Source: JBMOKU01 sp049324315
Lineage (GTDB): Bacteria > Bacillota > Clostridia > Peptostreptococcales > Thermotaleaceae
NCBI GenBank assembly: GCA_049324315.1
Contig: JBMOKU010000040.1
Location: forward strand, 1-64,000
Reading direction: 5' to 3'
DNA: 64,000 bases
The notes beneath the pieces were generated by a model, which had not been told where the DNA came from, did not search any database, and saw only the letters and a program-made list of their open reading frames with translations. Position numbers and translations under genes: made by a program. Below, in pieces: positions 16,271 to 25,125 of this stretch (its first letter is position 1; each line of letters begins with the position of its first letter).

Positions 16271-17410
16271 GTGAATTTTCAATTAACCAGAGAACAAGAA
16301 ATGGTTAGAAAAATGGTGAGAGACTTTGCAGAAAATGAAGTGAAGCCTATCGCAGCCGAAATTGACGAGAACCACAGATTTCCCATGGAAACCGTAGAAC
16401 AAATGAATCGCTACGGTATAATGGGCATGATTGTACCCAAGAAATATGGTGGTGCTCAGGCCGATGAAATGGCTTATGCCATTACGGTAGAAGAGTTATC
16501 CAGAGTCTGTGGAACTACCGGCGTTATCTGTTCAGCCCACAATTCCTTGGCTTGCTGGCCTATCCTAAAGTATGGTACAGAAGAACAAAAGGAAAAATAT
16601 CTTGTGCCTTTAGCGAAAGGTGAAAAAATCGGAGCTTTTGGCTTGACAGAGCCTAATGCAGGAACCGATGCAGCGGGACAGCAAACCTTTGCCTACCTTG
16701 ATGGAGACGAATGGGTGCTAAACGGCAGCAAGATATTTATCACAAACGGTGGCGAAGCCAATACCTATGTGATCTTTGCCATGACAGACAGAACAAAGGG
16801 TGTAAAGGGAATAACAGCCTTTATTGTTGAGAGAAACACACCGGGCTTTAGCATCGGTAAGAAGGAAAAGAAGATGGGAATTCGGGGATCTGCTACCACA
16901 GAACTGATTTTTGAAAACTGTAGAATTCCAAAGGAAAACCTATTGGGTGAAGTCGGAAAAGGCTTTAAGATTGCCATGACCACACTGGATGGCGGCAGGA
17001 TCGGTATCGCTGCCCAAGCACTAGGTATTGCCCAAGGTGCACTGGACGAGACAGCCAAGTACCTTATGCAGAGGGAGCAGTTTGGTCGTCCCATCGGAAA
17101 ATTCCAAGCGCTGCAGTTCGAGGTGGCTGACATGGAGACAAGGGTGAATGCTGCCAGATGGCTGGTATACAACGCTGCATGGAGAAAGACAGCAGGGCTG
17201 CCTTACGGGAAAGAAGCTGCCATGGCGAAATTATTTGCAGCAGAAACTGCTATGCATGTAACCACCAAAGCTGTACAGCTCCATGGTGGTTATGGATATA
17301 CCCAGGATTATCCTGTCGAAAGAATGATGCGTGATGCAAAGATCACCGAAATTTATGAGGGTACTTCTGAGGTGCAAAAAATGGTAATCTCAGCAGCCTT
17401 GTTAAAATAG
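16271..17410 (+). CDS. bcd: acyl-CoA dehydrogenase (butyryl-CoA dehydrogenase type)
   Basis: The 379-residue flavoprotein has the full acyl-CoA dehydrogenase set: AFGLTEPNAGTDA, the FAD-contacting ITNGG, REQFGRPIGKFQALQ, and the catalytic Glu in IYEGTSEVQ near the C-terminus. GTG 16271 is preferred to GTG 16250 because GAGGAGGG lies eight bases upstream. It is followed by etfB and a ferredoxin-bearing etfA. This arrangement is typical of clostridial complexes that couple enoyl-CoA reduction by NADH to ferredoxin reduction. The substrate chain length is not certain, and no crt, hbd or thl genes are present. Rex probably controls it. Confidence 0.88.
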   Translation: MNFQLTREQEMVRKMVRDFAENEVKPIAAEIDENHRFPMETVEQMNRYGIMGMIVPKKYGGAQADEMAYAITVEELSRVCGTTGVICSAHNSLACWPILKYGTEEQKEKYLVPLAKGEKIGAFGLTEPNAGTDAAGQQTFAYLDGDEWVLNGSKIFITNGGEANTYVIFAMTDRTKGVKGITAFIVERNTPGFSIGKKEKKMGIRGSATTELIFENCRIPKENLLGEVGKGFKIAMTTLDGGRIGIAAQALGIAQGALDETAKYLMQREQFGRPIGKFQALQFEVADMETRVNAARWLVYNAAWRKTAGLPYGKEAAMAKLFAAETAMHVTTKAVQLHGGYGYTQDYPVERMMRDAKITEIYEGTSEVQKMVISAALLK

Positions 17411-17442
17411 ACAAGATTCGATGATGGTAAGGAGGAAGAAAG

Positions 17443-18231
17443 ATGAAGGTTATCGTTTGTGTAAAACAAGTACCGGACACCAACGAAGTTAGAATAGATC
17501 CAGTTAAAGGAACCCTTATTCGAGACGGCGTTCCCAGCATATTGAATCCTGATGATAAAAATGCATTAGAGGAAGCGTTAAAGCTGAAAGACAATCGTCA
17601 GGATGTCCATATAACGGTTATTACCATGGGACCTCCCCAGGCTGATGAGGTGTTAAGAGAATGCCTTGCTATGGGTGCAGATGAAGCTATTTTATTAAGT
17701 GACAGGGCCTTTGCAGGGGCAGACACATGGGCTACATCCAATACATTGGCGGCAGCTGTAAAGAAAATCGGTGACTATGATATTATTTTTGCCGGAAGGC
17801 AAGCCATTGACGGAGATACAGCCCAGGTTGGACCACAGCTGGCAGAGAGACTTGGAATCTCACAAGTGACCTATGTACAGCACTTTGAAGTGAAAGATGA
17901 CCACATTGTTGTCCAACGGGCATTGGAAGACGGATATGAAGTGATCAAAGTTCAAAAGCCTGTACTACTAACAGCTATTAAGGAATTGAATCACCCAAGA
18001 TATATGTCTGTACAAGGCATTTATGATGCCTTCCGTGAAAAAGATGTGAAGGTGTGGACGTTAGCAGATTTGGCTGTGAACAAAAACGATGTGGGATTGG
18101 AAGCATCTCCTACACAGGTTAAACGTTCCTTTACCCCTGAGCAAAAAGGCAAAGGTGTCATGCTGAAGGGTACGACAAAGGATATGGTGGAACAGCTTGT
18201 GGCTAGTCTGAAACAGAAACATGTAATATAG
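17443..18231 (+). CDS. etfB: electron transfer flavoprotein subunit beta
   Basis: The 262-residue protein shows the EtfB opening (MKVIVCVKQVPDTNEVRID), the nucleotide-binding strand ITMGPPQADEVLRECLAMGADEAILLSD and the signature AIDGDTAQVGPQLAERLG. With EtfA it passes electrons between NADH, ferredoxin and the dehydrogenase. AAGGAGGAAG precedes the ATG, 32 bases after the dehydrogenase gene. Confidence 0.95.
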   Translation: MKVIVCVKQVPDTNEVRIDPVKGTLIRDGVPSILNPDDKNALEEALKLKDNRQDVHITVITMGPPQADEVLRECLAMGADEAILLSDRAFAGADTWATSNTLAAAVKKIGDYDIIFAGRQAIDGDTAQVGPQLAERLGISQVTYVQHFEVKDDHIVVQRALEDGYEVIKVQKPVLLTAIKELNHPRYMSVQGIYDAFREKDVKVWTLADLAVNKNDVGLEASPTQVKRSFTPEQKGKGVMLKGTTKDMVEQLVASLKQKHVI

Positions 18232-18253
18232 TAGAGAGATTGGAGGGAACAAC

Positions 18254-19483
18254 ATGGCAATTGTCGTTTTAGATCATAAATGTGTCGGCTGTAAACTGTG
18301 TTTAAAGGCCTGTCCCTTTGATGCCATTGATATGGTAGGAAAAAAGGCAGTGATTAATGAAAAATGCGTGGCTTGCGGTGCATGTATTGATGCCTGTAAG
18401 TTTGATGCAATCATTCGTGAAGAATCAGAGAATAAAGGAAAAGATTTAACTGCATATAAAAATGTCTGGGTGTTTGCTGAGCAAAGAGCCGGCAAATTGA
18501 TGCCGGTGGCTGTGGAGCTTTTAGGAGAGGGAAGAAAGCTGGCGGACCAGATTGGTGTGGAGCTGTGTGCTGTCTTGGTTGGACATAAGGTCAGAGAGCT
18601 GGCCTATGACTTAATTGCTTATGGGGCAGATAAAGTATATTTACTGGAGCATTCTCTGTTGGAAAAGTTCACGACAGATGGTTATACAAAGGTTATTTCA
18701 GATTTAATTGAAGAAGAAAAACCGGAAGTGGTGCTTTTAGGAGCAACCCATATTGGAAGAGACTTGGCACCAAGGATTGCTGCCAGGGTGGATACAGGAC
18801 TTACTGCAGACTGTACAAAACTGGAGATCGATCCGGAAGACAAGAAGCTGCTGCAAACCCGTCCTGCCTTTGGTGGAAATATCATGGCAACCATCATTTG
18901 TCCAAAACACAGACCACAAATGTCTACTGTAAGACCGGGTGTTATGGATAAGGCACAAAAAAATCCTGCAAGAAAAGGCGAAATCATTGAAGCGTCCGTT
19001 CAACTTCACGCATCGGATATTCGTACGGAAGTACTTGAAATCGTGAAGGCTGATAAGGTGAAAGTGGCTTTAGAAGAAGCTGAAGTTATCGTAGCAGGCG
19101 GCCGTGGATTAGGAAAACCAGAGGGCTTCCAATTGATCGAAAAGCTTGCCGACAAGCTGGGCGGCGTGGTAGGTGCTTCCCGTGCCACTGTGGATGCAGG
19201 ATGGATCGATCATGACCATCAAGTAGGCCAGACCGGAAAGACGGTTAAGCCTAAGATTTATATCGCCTGCGGTATATCCGGAGCGATTCAGCACATGGCA
19301 GGTATGCAAAGCTCTGACGTTATTATTGCTATCAATAAAAATGCAGACGCACCAATCTTTACCATTGCTGATTACGGTATCGTAGGAGATCTATATGAAG
19401 TTATTCCTGCATTAATCGATGCACTTGACAGAGTAGATGATATCGTAAAGGCACTGAAGGAAGTTGCAGCCACGAATGAATAA
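18254..19483 (+). CDS. etfA: electron transfer flavoprotein subunit alpha with N-terminal ferredoxin domain
   Basis: This 409-residue EtfA carries an extra N-terminal domain with two [4Fe-4S] motifs: Cys 10, 13, 16, 20 and Cys 38, 41, 44, 48. The normal EtfA domain follows, including the FAD-binding stretch SRATVDAGWIDHDHQVGQTG and GISGAIQHMAGM. A known parallel is the caffeyl-CoA reductase EtfA (CarE) of Acetobacterium, an electron-bifurcating enzyme, so ferredoxin reduction is likely here too. TTGGAGGG lies upstream. The operon ends in a terminator at 19538-19577. Confidence 0.94.
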   Translation: MAIVVLDHKCVGCKLCLKACPFDAIDMVGKKAVINEKCVACGACIDACKFDAIIREESENKGKDLTAYKNVWVFAEQRAGKLMPVAVELLGEGRKLADQIGVELCAVLVGHKVRELAYDLIAYGADKVYLLEHSLLEKFTTDGYTKVISDLIEEEKPEVVLLGATHIGRDLAPRIAARVDTGLTADCTKLEIDPEDKKLLQTRPAFGGNIMATIICPKHRPQMSTVRPGVMDKAQKNPARKGEIIEASVQLHASDIRTEVLEIVKADKVKVALEEAEVIVAGGRGLGKPEGFQLIEKLADKLGGVVGASRATVDAGWIDHDHQVGQTGKTVKPKIYIACGISGAIQHMAGMQSSDVIIAINKNADAPIFTIADYGIVGDLYEVIPALIDALDRVDDIVKALKEVAATNE

Positions 19484-19537
19484 GAAAAAAAAATAATATC
19501 GTTGATTACCATTCCCCTTATAATGGTAACTATATAA

Positions 19538-19577
19538 AAACGGGCAGCTGATCGTCTTGACAGGTGACCCGTTTTTT
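19538..19577 (+). terminator. terminator after etfA
   Basis: AACGGG...CCCGTT stem with further imperfect pairing inside, followed by TTTTTT. Confidence 0.75.
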
Positions 19578-19718
19578 ATGCACGGAGAAAGTTGAAAGTT
19601 AAGAAATATGTAAAAAACTATGTATTGCTTGAAAGGGTGGTTTGTAATACAATTCATATGGAGAGTATAAAAATATTCGTTCATATGAAGGCGAAGAAAA
19701 ATGATATTCAAAGTAATG

Positions 19719-19810
19719 AGCGGAACCATGGGGACGGTTCGAGCGTTGTAGGGGTGGCTGCCTACAGCTACCCGAAGAAAACGATGGAACTGTCCCCGTG
19801 GTGAAGCGGA
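19719..19810. repeat. family B repeat interrupted by a GTAGGG-type hairpin
   Basis: The outer ends match the element at 15855-15942 (GCGGAACCATGGGGACGG and CTGTCCCCGTGGTGAAGCGG). The middle is replaced from 19747 to about 19774 by GTAGGGGTGGCTG...CAGCTACCC, a hairpin of the GTAGGG family. The right end abuts the uppP ribosome binding site. Confidence 0.8.
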
Positions 19811-19826
19811 TGTGGAGGCGAGAAAA

Positions 19827-20609
19827 ATGATTTTAAAAGCAATTATTCTTGGCATCATAGAAGGACTCACAGAATTTCTACCAGTCTCTTCCACGGGACA
19901 TCTGATCATTGCCAGTAAGTACATAGATTTTACGGGTGAATTTGCAAATGTGTTCAATATAGCCATTCAAGTAGGCGCAATTTTCGCAGTCATTTTATAT
20001 TTCAAAGATAAAATTTTTCCCAAGGCTAATAACATCCGACAAGCTAGAAGTGTGTTTCGTCTCTGGATGAAAGTATTGGTAGGTTTTATTCCGGCAGCAA
20101 TATTAGGATTCTTATTTGATGATTATATTGATGCCCACTTTTTTAATGCAACGACAGTATCGATTGCTTTAATACTGGGGGCTATTCTTCTTCTGTTTGC
20201 CGAGGCAAAATTAAAGCGAGTACGGGTACGCACGACAGACGAGTTAACCTTTGGCCAATCATTGGTAGTAGGAATTGCCCAATGTATGGCTTTGATACCT
20301 GGCATGTCACGATCTGCTTCGACGATCATTGGAGGCTTATTTTTAGGATTATCCAGAGAAGTGGCAGCAGAATTTTCTTTTTTTCTAGCTATACCAACGC
20401 TCATGGGAGCTGCAGCATATAAACTGCTAAAGGTAGGTATTGCCTATACCGCCTATGAATGGATGATTATACTGATAGGAACGGTTGTATCCTTCGTGGT
20501 AGCATTACTTGTTATTGCACTTTTCATGAACTACATTAAGAAGAAAAAGCTAGCTCCCTTTGCTTATTATCGAATTGTGTTAGGCATATTGGTTCTTTTG
20601 ATGGCATAA
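19827..20609 (+). CDS. uppP: undecaprenyl-diphosphatase UppP (BacA)
   Basis: The 260-residue polytopic membrane protein has the two conserved active-site regions of UppP: EGLTEFLPVSSTGHL near residue 12 and PGMSRSASTI near residue 155. It removes a phosphate from undecaprenyl diphosphate so that the lipid carrier for peptidoglycan can be reused, and it can raise bacitracin tolerance. ATG 19827 has GGAGGCG seven bases before it, while the upstream GTG is part of that site. A repeat ends just upstream. Confidence 0.95.
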   Translation: MILKAIILGIIEGLTEFLPVSSTGHLIIASKYIDFTGEFANVFNIAIQVGAIFAVILYFKDKIFPKANNIRQARSVFRLWMKVLVGFIPAAILGFLFDDYIDAHFFNATTVSIALILGAILLLFAEAKLKRVRVRTTDELTFGQSLVVGIAQCMALIPGMSRSASTIIGGLFLGLSREVAAEFSFFLAIPTLMGAAAYKLLKVGIAYTAYEWMIILIGTVVSFVVALLVIALFMNYIKKKKLAPFAYYRIVLGILVLLMA

Positions 20610-20659
20610 AAAGTAAGGCTTCGTCAAAAGCCTACAGTTGTAAAATGGGGGAAAATGAG

Positions 20660-21394
20660 ATGTACACCGTGGAAGAAACAATTAAGCTGTTAGAAAAAGA
20701 CAGGGTTAGAAACGTCAATATAATTAATTTCATGAAAGAATATCCGGTTATCAGTATTGAAGTGGCAGGAGATTCTGTGATGGTGAAAGGAATCAGTGAC
20801 CAACAGTGGGTGTATATAAGCAGCAAATCTGAGGAAGAATTTCACGCACTATTGAAAAAACTGGATGACAGTGATGAATACTTCGCAGTCATGGAAGATT
20901 GGATGCTTCCTGTGCTGACGAAAGACAAGAACATGACCATGAACTTATCCTGTATGAAACTATACTTCCCCGACGAGATCAATCTGCCGCAATGCTCTGT
21001 TGACGTTGTAGAATTAACACCGGATGATGCCCAATATATATTTGACCATTATGCGTATCAGGAATATACAAGCGTAGAATATATTATAGAAAGAATTAGA
21101 AAGGGAATAAGCCTTGGAATCTTTGAGGATAATAAACTGGTTGCTTGGATCATGACCCATGATGACGGAGCAATGGGATTTTTGAATGTCCTTCCTGAGT
21201 ATCGAAGAAAAAAATATGGATATGAGCTGACGATCGATATGATTCGGAGATTAAGAGAACAAGGAAGGGTTCCCTTCGTCCATATAGAGGAAGAAAATAC
21301 GAAATCTATGAATCTGGCCCGAAAGCTTGGTTTTGTGGAAGATAGAAGGATACATTGGTTTCGTGTATGTCCATCATGTGAAAAGTCTTTTTAA
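20660..21394 (+). CDS. GNAT family N-acetyltransferase
   Basis: The 244-residue protein has a less conserved N-terminal half and a C-terminal acetyltransferase fold (from about residue 125). The acetyl-CoA loop is in FLNVLPEYRRKKYGYELTIDMI, and the ending SMNLARKLGFVEDRRIHWFRV is typical. GGGGGA before ATG 20660 favours this start over the ATG at 20645. The acceptor is unknown. It may be co-transcribed with uppP, 50 bases upstream. Confidence 0.8.
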   Translation: MYTVEETIKLLEKDRVRNVNIINFMKEYPVISIEVAGDSVMVKGISDQQWVYISSKSEEEFHALLKKLDDSDEYFAVMEDWMLPVLTKDKNMTMNLSCMKLYFPDEINLPQCSVDVVELTPDDAQYIFDHYAYQEYTSVEYIIERIRKGISLGIFEDNKLVAWIMTHDDGAMGFLNVLPEYRRKKYGYELTIDMIRRLREQGRVPFVHIEEENTKSMNLARKLGFVEDRRIHWFRVCPSCEKSF

Positions 21395-21510
21395 ATATAC
21401 GCACAAATTATCATATAAGGTTTAAATTATGATCCTTAAAAGCTATTCCATTGAAAATCATTCTTAATTATGATATAATGAGCCAAATGTTAAAGTTTAG
21501 GTGAAAAACG

Positions 21511-21966
21511 ATGGCGAATTATACCCGTGAAATTCAAAATATGATGGATCGATTGATCTACCGAATCCTTATTGTGGACAAGAAAGGGTTAAAGGCAGGT
21601 AAGAAGGGAGATGTCTTATCTGGTTTTGACATATATATGCTGAAAAAAATTGGAGAAGATGATGAGAAGAAACTGTACGAGCTCATTGAAGAAATGGAGG
21701 CAGACAGGGGACTTATCGCATCTTCATTAAAGAAGCTGATGGCCTATGGCTTTGTAGAAAAAGAAAAATCGCCCACTGATAAAAGGGCATTTATTCTGAG
21801 GCTGACCGAGGAGGGCAAGCAAGTCTACGAGGAGAAAAAAGCAGAACAGCAGCAGTTGCTTGATCTGGTACTAGCGGATATTACCCTCAATGAAGAAAAA
21901 GCCGTTTTGAAATTTTTGAGCAGGATGAATCAAGCCACGAAATCAGCTGGAAAGACCATAGAATAA
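21511..21966 (+). CDS. MarR family transcriptional regulator
   Basis: The 151-residue winged helix protein has a helix-turn-helix (residues about 60-85, ADRGLIASSLKKLMAYGFVEKEKSPTDKRAFILRLTEEGK) and a C-terminal dimer helix. The wing sequence PTDKRAFILRLTEEG is typical of MarR. No adjacent operon is obvious: the ferredoxin gene downstream runs in the opposite direction. No operator was recognised. Confidence 0.82.
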   Translation: MANYTREIQNMMDRLIYRILIVDKKGLKAGKKGDVLSGFDIYMLKKIGEDDEKKLYELIEEMEADRGLIASSLKKLMAYGFVEKEKSPTDKRAFILRLTEEGKQVYEEKKAEQQQLLDLVLADITLNEEKAVLKFLSRMNQATKSAGKTIE

Positions 21967-21967
21967 A

Positions 21968-21994
21968 AAAACACCCGGTTTCGGGTGTTTTGTT
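21968..21994. terminator. bidirectional terminator
   Basis: ACACCCG/CGGGTGT stem with A-tract before and T-rich tail after, between the marR-type gene and the convergent ferredoxin gene. Confidence 0.8.
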
Positions 21995-22001
21995 GTATGT
22001 A

Positions 22002-22172
22002 CTAGCCTTGAACTGGTGCGTCAACTGGACAAACGTTAGCGCAAGCGCCGCAATCGATACATCCTTCAGCGTCGATTACATATTTATCATCTCCAGCACT
22101 GATTACGTTAACTGGACACTCAGGCTCGCAAGCTCCACAGCTGATGCAAGAATCTTGAATTACGTATGCCAT
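22002..22172 (-). CDS. 2[4Fe-4S] ferredoxin
   Basis: The 56-residue clostridial-type ferredoxin has CISCGACEPECP and CIDCGACANVCP, eight Cys for two [4Fe-4S] clusters. GGAGGAG on the minus strand just before the ATG at 22172 fixes the start, so longer frames are wrong. A -10 like TATAAT lies upstream on the minus strand near 22215. As a small soluble electron carrier it could serve the Etf, CODH and other redox enzymes of the cell. Confidence 0.95.
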   Translation of the reverse strand: MAYVIQDSCISCGACEPECPVNVISAGDDKYVIDAEGCIDCGACANVCPVDAPVQG

Positions 22173-22526
22173 AATAAACTCCTCCTCTAATATAAAAGTT
22201 GTTATGTAGAACAATTGTATTATAACAAATGGAAAAGTAGGGAACAAGAAAGTTTGTATGAAATTTCATGAAAAAGGCTAATATATAATGATTATCATTG
22301 TATATTCATACGGTGGGTTCTTTCTTTATTCTATCTTTAGATTATGATAGAATAGGGAAGAAAATGATAAAGATATTCAGGCTTTAAGTTTTATTTTGGT
22401 TTTTGCTATCAGCTATTAGCTATCAGCCAGTAGCCTGATTGACACAAAGCCTCTAATGCAGCATCATCTTTTCACTTATAGTAAATTCTGAAGTTGATTA
22501 TCTTTATAGATGGAGGTTTGTAGTGT
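22173..22526. other. intergenic region with heptamer repeat
   Basis: No gene seen. Four heptamers based on GCTATCA run in tandem at 22405-22432 (GCTATCA, GCTATTA, GCTATCA, GCCAGTA). TGGAGG precedes the next gene. Confidence 0.5.
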
Positions 22527-23336
22527 ATGAAGGTTGTCGCACTTGTGGGGGTCAGCGGAACAGGAAAAAGCTATCGAGCCATTAATTTAGCACACGAAGA
22601 GCAAGTTGACCATATTATTGATGATGGATTGCTTATACAGGGAAACAAAGTAATTGCAGGAAAATCTGCAAAAAGAGAGGATACAGCGGTAGGTGCCGTA
22701 AAAAGAGCTTTGTTCAATCATGAAGATCATAGAAAAGAGGTAAAGGAAGCGATTCAATCAGCAAATGCTAAGGGTGTGCTGATCATAGGTACTTCCACGA
22801 GAATGGTAGATAAGATAGCTGAAGCATTGAAAATAGGCCCTATTGAAAAATATATTTTTATAGAAGATATTACCACAGAGGCAGAAAGAAACATGGCAAG
22901 AAAACAGCGGAATGAAATGGGTAAGCATGTGATTCCGGTACCAACTTTTGAAATCAAAAAAGATTTTTCAGGATATTTTATTGATCCGTTAAAAATTTTA
23001 CGCAGAAGAAAAGATAACAGCATTCAAGTTTCTGAAAAGTCAGTGGTAAGACCAACTTTCAGTTATCTGGGCAAGTATACAATTTCTGATAAGGTCATTA
23101 GCGATCTGATTAATTATGCGGCCTCAAAAGTAATAGGTGTATCAAAGGTTTCAAGAATTGATATCTTTAACAAACCTACCGGTGTGGTTATCCGTTTGGA
23201 CTTAGTATTGGTCTATGGAAATCCCTTACGACAAATTGCAAAACTGGTACAGCATCACATTTTGCATGAGGTGGAATATATGACTGCATTAAACATTATT
23301 TCCGTAGATGTGACAGTAAAAAGCCTGATTTTATAG
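22527..23336 (+). CDS. P-loop NTPase fused to an Asp23/Gls24-type domain
   Basis: The 269-residue protein begins with a Walker A motif, GVSGTGKS, at residues 8-15 in a nucleotide kinase-like fold of some 180 residues. The last 85 residues (VISDLINYAASKVIGVSKVSRIDI..., ending DVTVKSLIL) resemble the Asp23/Gls24 alkaline-shock domain. Asp23-family proteins are linked to the cell envelope and stress in Firmicutes. The combination suggests a regulator or assembly factor, but no function can be given. It is transcribed alone and ends before a strong terminator. Confidence 0.7.
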   Translation: MKVVALVGVSGTGKSYRAINLAHEEQVDHIIDDGLLIQGNKVIAGKSAKREDTAVGAVKRALFNHEDHRKEVKEAIQSANAKGVLIIGTSTRMVDKIAEALKIGPIEKYIFIEDITTEAERNMARKQRNEMGKHVIPVPTFEIKKDFSGYFIDPLKILRRRKDNSIQVSEKSVVRPTFSYLGKYTISDKVISDLINYAASKVIGVSKVSRIDIFNKPTGVVIRLDLVLVYGNPLRQIAKLVQHHILHEVEYMTALNIISVDVTVKSLIL

Positions 23337-23367
23337 TATTTACATCGAAAAATGGTTGTGTTATAAT

Positions 23368-23418
23368 TTGCTTGGAATGAGGTATGAAAACATTTTCCTC
23401 ATCCAAGCAATTTTTGCT
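23368..23418 (+). terminator. terminator after the P-loop/Asp23 gene
   Basis: TTGCTTGGAATGAGG pairs with CCTCATCCAAGCAA with one bulged base, followed by TTTTTGCTTTTTTT. Confidence 0.85.
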
Positions 23419-23435
23419 TTTTTTAAAGAAGTTGA

Positions 23436-23453
23436 AAGTTAAAAAATTAACAA
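23436..23453 (+). promoter_or_regulatory. possible second Rex-like site upstream of gdhA
   Basis: AAGTTAA-AAAA-TTAACAA contains a perfect GTTAA-N4-TTAAC core and fits the Rex consensus except for its first two bases. It lies about 215 bases before the glutamate dehydrogenase start. The AT richness makes chance a real possibility. Confidence 0.3.
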
Positions 23454-23668
23454 TTTGTCAGACAATTTAAACATGATTACTTACTCGAGAGTGTTTGAGT
23501 AAGAGATGGGATTTAAAGGCAAAAGGGATGTGCGGTATAAGATATACAATATACAACATAAGGAAGTCCAATTCAGCTGCAAATTATTTTCTGGCTTATA
23601 CATATTTGCCGCTTGAATTACAAATTATAAACTCTAAATGAAAAATAAAAAAAGGGAGACGTGATCAA
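23454..23668. other. gdhA upstream region
   Basis: A small hairpin TTACTC/GAGTAA occurs near 23480-23503. Otherwise nothing is seen before AAAGGGAG and the gdhA ATG. Confidence 0.4.
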
Positions 23669-25018
23669 ATGAATGCTAAAGCTTATGTTCAACAAGTAAT
23701 TGACAAAGTAAAGCAAAGAGATGGTAACGAGCCTGAGTTTTTACAAACAGTTGAAGAAGTACTACACTCTTTGGTACCAGTATTAGAAAAGCATCCAGAA
23801 TACATCAAAGAAAATTTACTTGAAAGAATGTGTGAGCCTGAAAGACAAGTTGTCTTCAGAGTACCATGGGTTGATGATCAAGGAAATCTTCAAGTAAACC
23901 GTGGATTCAGAGTACAATTCAACGGAGCTATCGGACCTTACAAAGGAGGATTAAGATTCCATCCATCTGTTTACATCGGAATCATTAAGTTTCTAGGTTT
24001 CGAGCAAACTTTCAAAAACTCATTAACTGGACTTCCAATCGGTGGCGGTAAAGGTGGTTCTGACTTTGACCCAAGAGGTAAGTCTGATGATGAAGTTATG
24101 AGATTCTGCCAAAGCTTTATGACAGAGTTATACAGACACATCGGACCTGACGTAGACGTACCTGCTGGAGATATCGGTGTTGGTGGAAGAGAAATTGGCT
24201 ACTTATATGGACAATACAGAAGAATCAGAGGCGCGTTTGAGAATGGCGTGCTTACTGGAAAAGGCTTATCCTACGGCGGAAGCTTAATCAGACCAGAAGC
24301 TACTGGTTTTGGTGTGACATATTTCTGCCAAGAGATGCTAAAGCATGAAGGAACAGACTTCAAAGGAAAAACTGTTGCATTATCTGGTTTCGGTAACGTA
24401 ACTTGGGGAGCTGCTCTTAAAGTTACTGAATTAGGCGGTAAAGTTGTAACACTATCCGGACCAGATGGATATGTATATGATCCAGCAGGTGTATCCGGCG
24501 AAAAGATTGACTACTTACTTGAAATGAGAGCATCCGGTAGAGATAAAGTACAAGATTACGCAGACAAGTTTGGGGTACAATTCTTCCCAGGAGAAAAACC
24601 ATGGGGCGTTAAAGTTGATATCATCATCCCATGTGCGACTCAAAATGAAATTCGTATGGAAGATGCTGAGAAAATCGTTGCTAACGGCGTAAAATTCATT
24701 TGTGAAGCCTCAAACATGCCTACGACAAACGAAGCTATTGAGTATTTACAATCAAAAGGTGTTATCATCGGACCTTCTAAGGCTGCAAATGCTGGTGGTG
24801 TTGCTACTTCCGCTCTTGAAATGAGCCAAAATAGCATGAGAATGTCCTGGACAGCAGAAGAGGTAGATCAAAAATTACATCAAATCATGGTTAACATTCA
24901 TGACAATGCAATGAAGGCCGCTGAAGCATATGGCTTTGGTTATAACCTAGTTGCAGGTGCAAATATTGCAGGCTTCTTAAAAGTTGCAGACGCTATGCAC
25001 GCACAAGGAAATTACTAA
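23669..25018 (+). CDS. gdhA: glutamate dehydrogenase (NADP type, hexameric)
   Basis: The 449-residue enzyme is close in layout to the Clostridium symbiosum glutamate dehydrogenase. Substrate Lys 92 is in GPYKGGLRFHP, Lys 116 in QTFKNSL, catalytic Lys 128 in PIGGGKGGSDFDP and the catalytic Asp 168 in PAGDIGVGGRE. A Rossmann domain follows (ALSGFGNVTWGAALK). It interconverts glutamate with 2-oxoglutarate and ammonia. The codon usage is visibly more biased than in neighbours, consistent with high expression. A terminator at 25026-25051 separates it from the paralogue. Confidence 0.95.
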   Translation: MNAKAYVQQVIDKVKQRDGNEPEFLQTVEEVLHSLVPVLEKHPEYIKENLLERMCEPERQVVFRVPWVDDQGNLQVNRGFRVQFNGAIGPYKGGLRFHPSVYIGIIKFLGFEQTFKNSLTGLPIGGGKGGSDFDPRGKSDDEVMRFCQSFMTELYRHIGPDVDVPAGDIGVGGREIGYLYGQYRRIRGAFENGVLTGKGLSYGGSLIRPEATGFGVTYFCQEMLKHEGTDFKGKTVALSGFGNVTWGAALKVTELGGKVVTLSGPDGYVYDPAGVSGEKIDYLLEMRASGRDKVQDYADKFGVQFFPGEKPWGVKVDIIIPCATQNEIRMEDAEKIVANGVKFICEASNMPTTNEAIEYLQSKGVIIGPSKAANAGGVATSALEMSQNSMRMSWTAEEVDQKLHQIMVNIHDNAMKAAEAYGFGYNLVAGANIAGFLKVADAMHAQGNY

Positions 25019-25025
25019 GATGTTG

Positions 25026-25051
25026 AAAAGGAATCCGAAAGGGTTCCTTTT
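25026..25051 (+). terminator. terminator after gdhA
   Basis: AAAAGGAA-CC, loop GAAA, GG-TTCCTTTT, then T-rich sequence. Confidence 0.8.
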
Positions 25052-25077
25052 ATACTTTACGAAATAAATTGCGAAAG

Positions 25078-25125
25078 AATTCTATGGATAACATAATTGT
25101 AGGGGCAGACGCCCTCGTCGCCCGC
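25078..25125. repeat. GTAGGGG-type intergenic repeat
   Basis: TTCTATGGATAACATAATTG is followed by TAGGGGCAGACGCCCTCGTC. The same lead-in precedes the copy at 62475-62517, so the conserved unit includes sequence outside the hairpin. Confidence 0.65.

Noticed and set aside
19412..19966. 184-codon frame on the minus strand
   Set aside because: It runs across the etfA end, a terminator, a repeat and the uppP start, so it cannot be a real gene.
23605..23625. Sigma-54 promoter before gdhA
   Set aside because: TGGC and TTGC are present, but GG and GC are 13 bases apart instead of 10.
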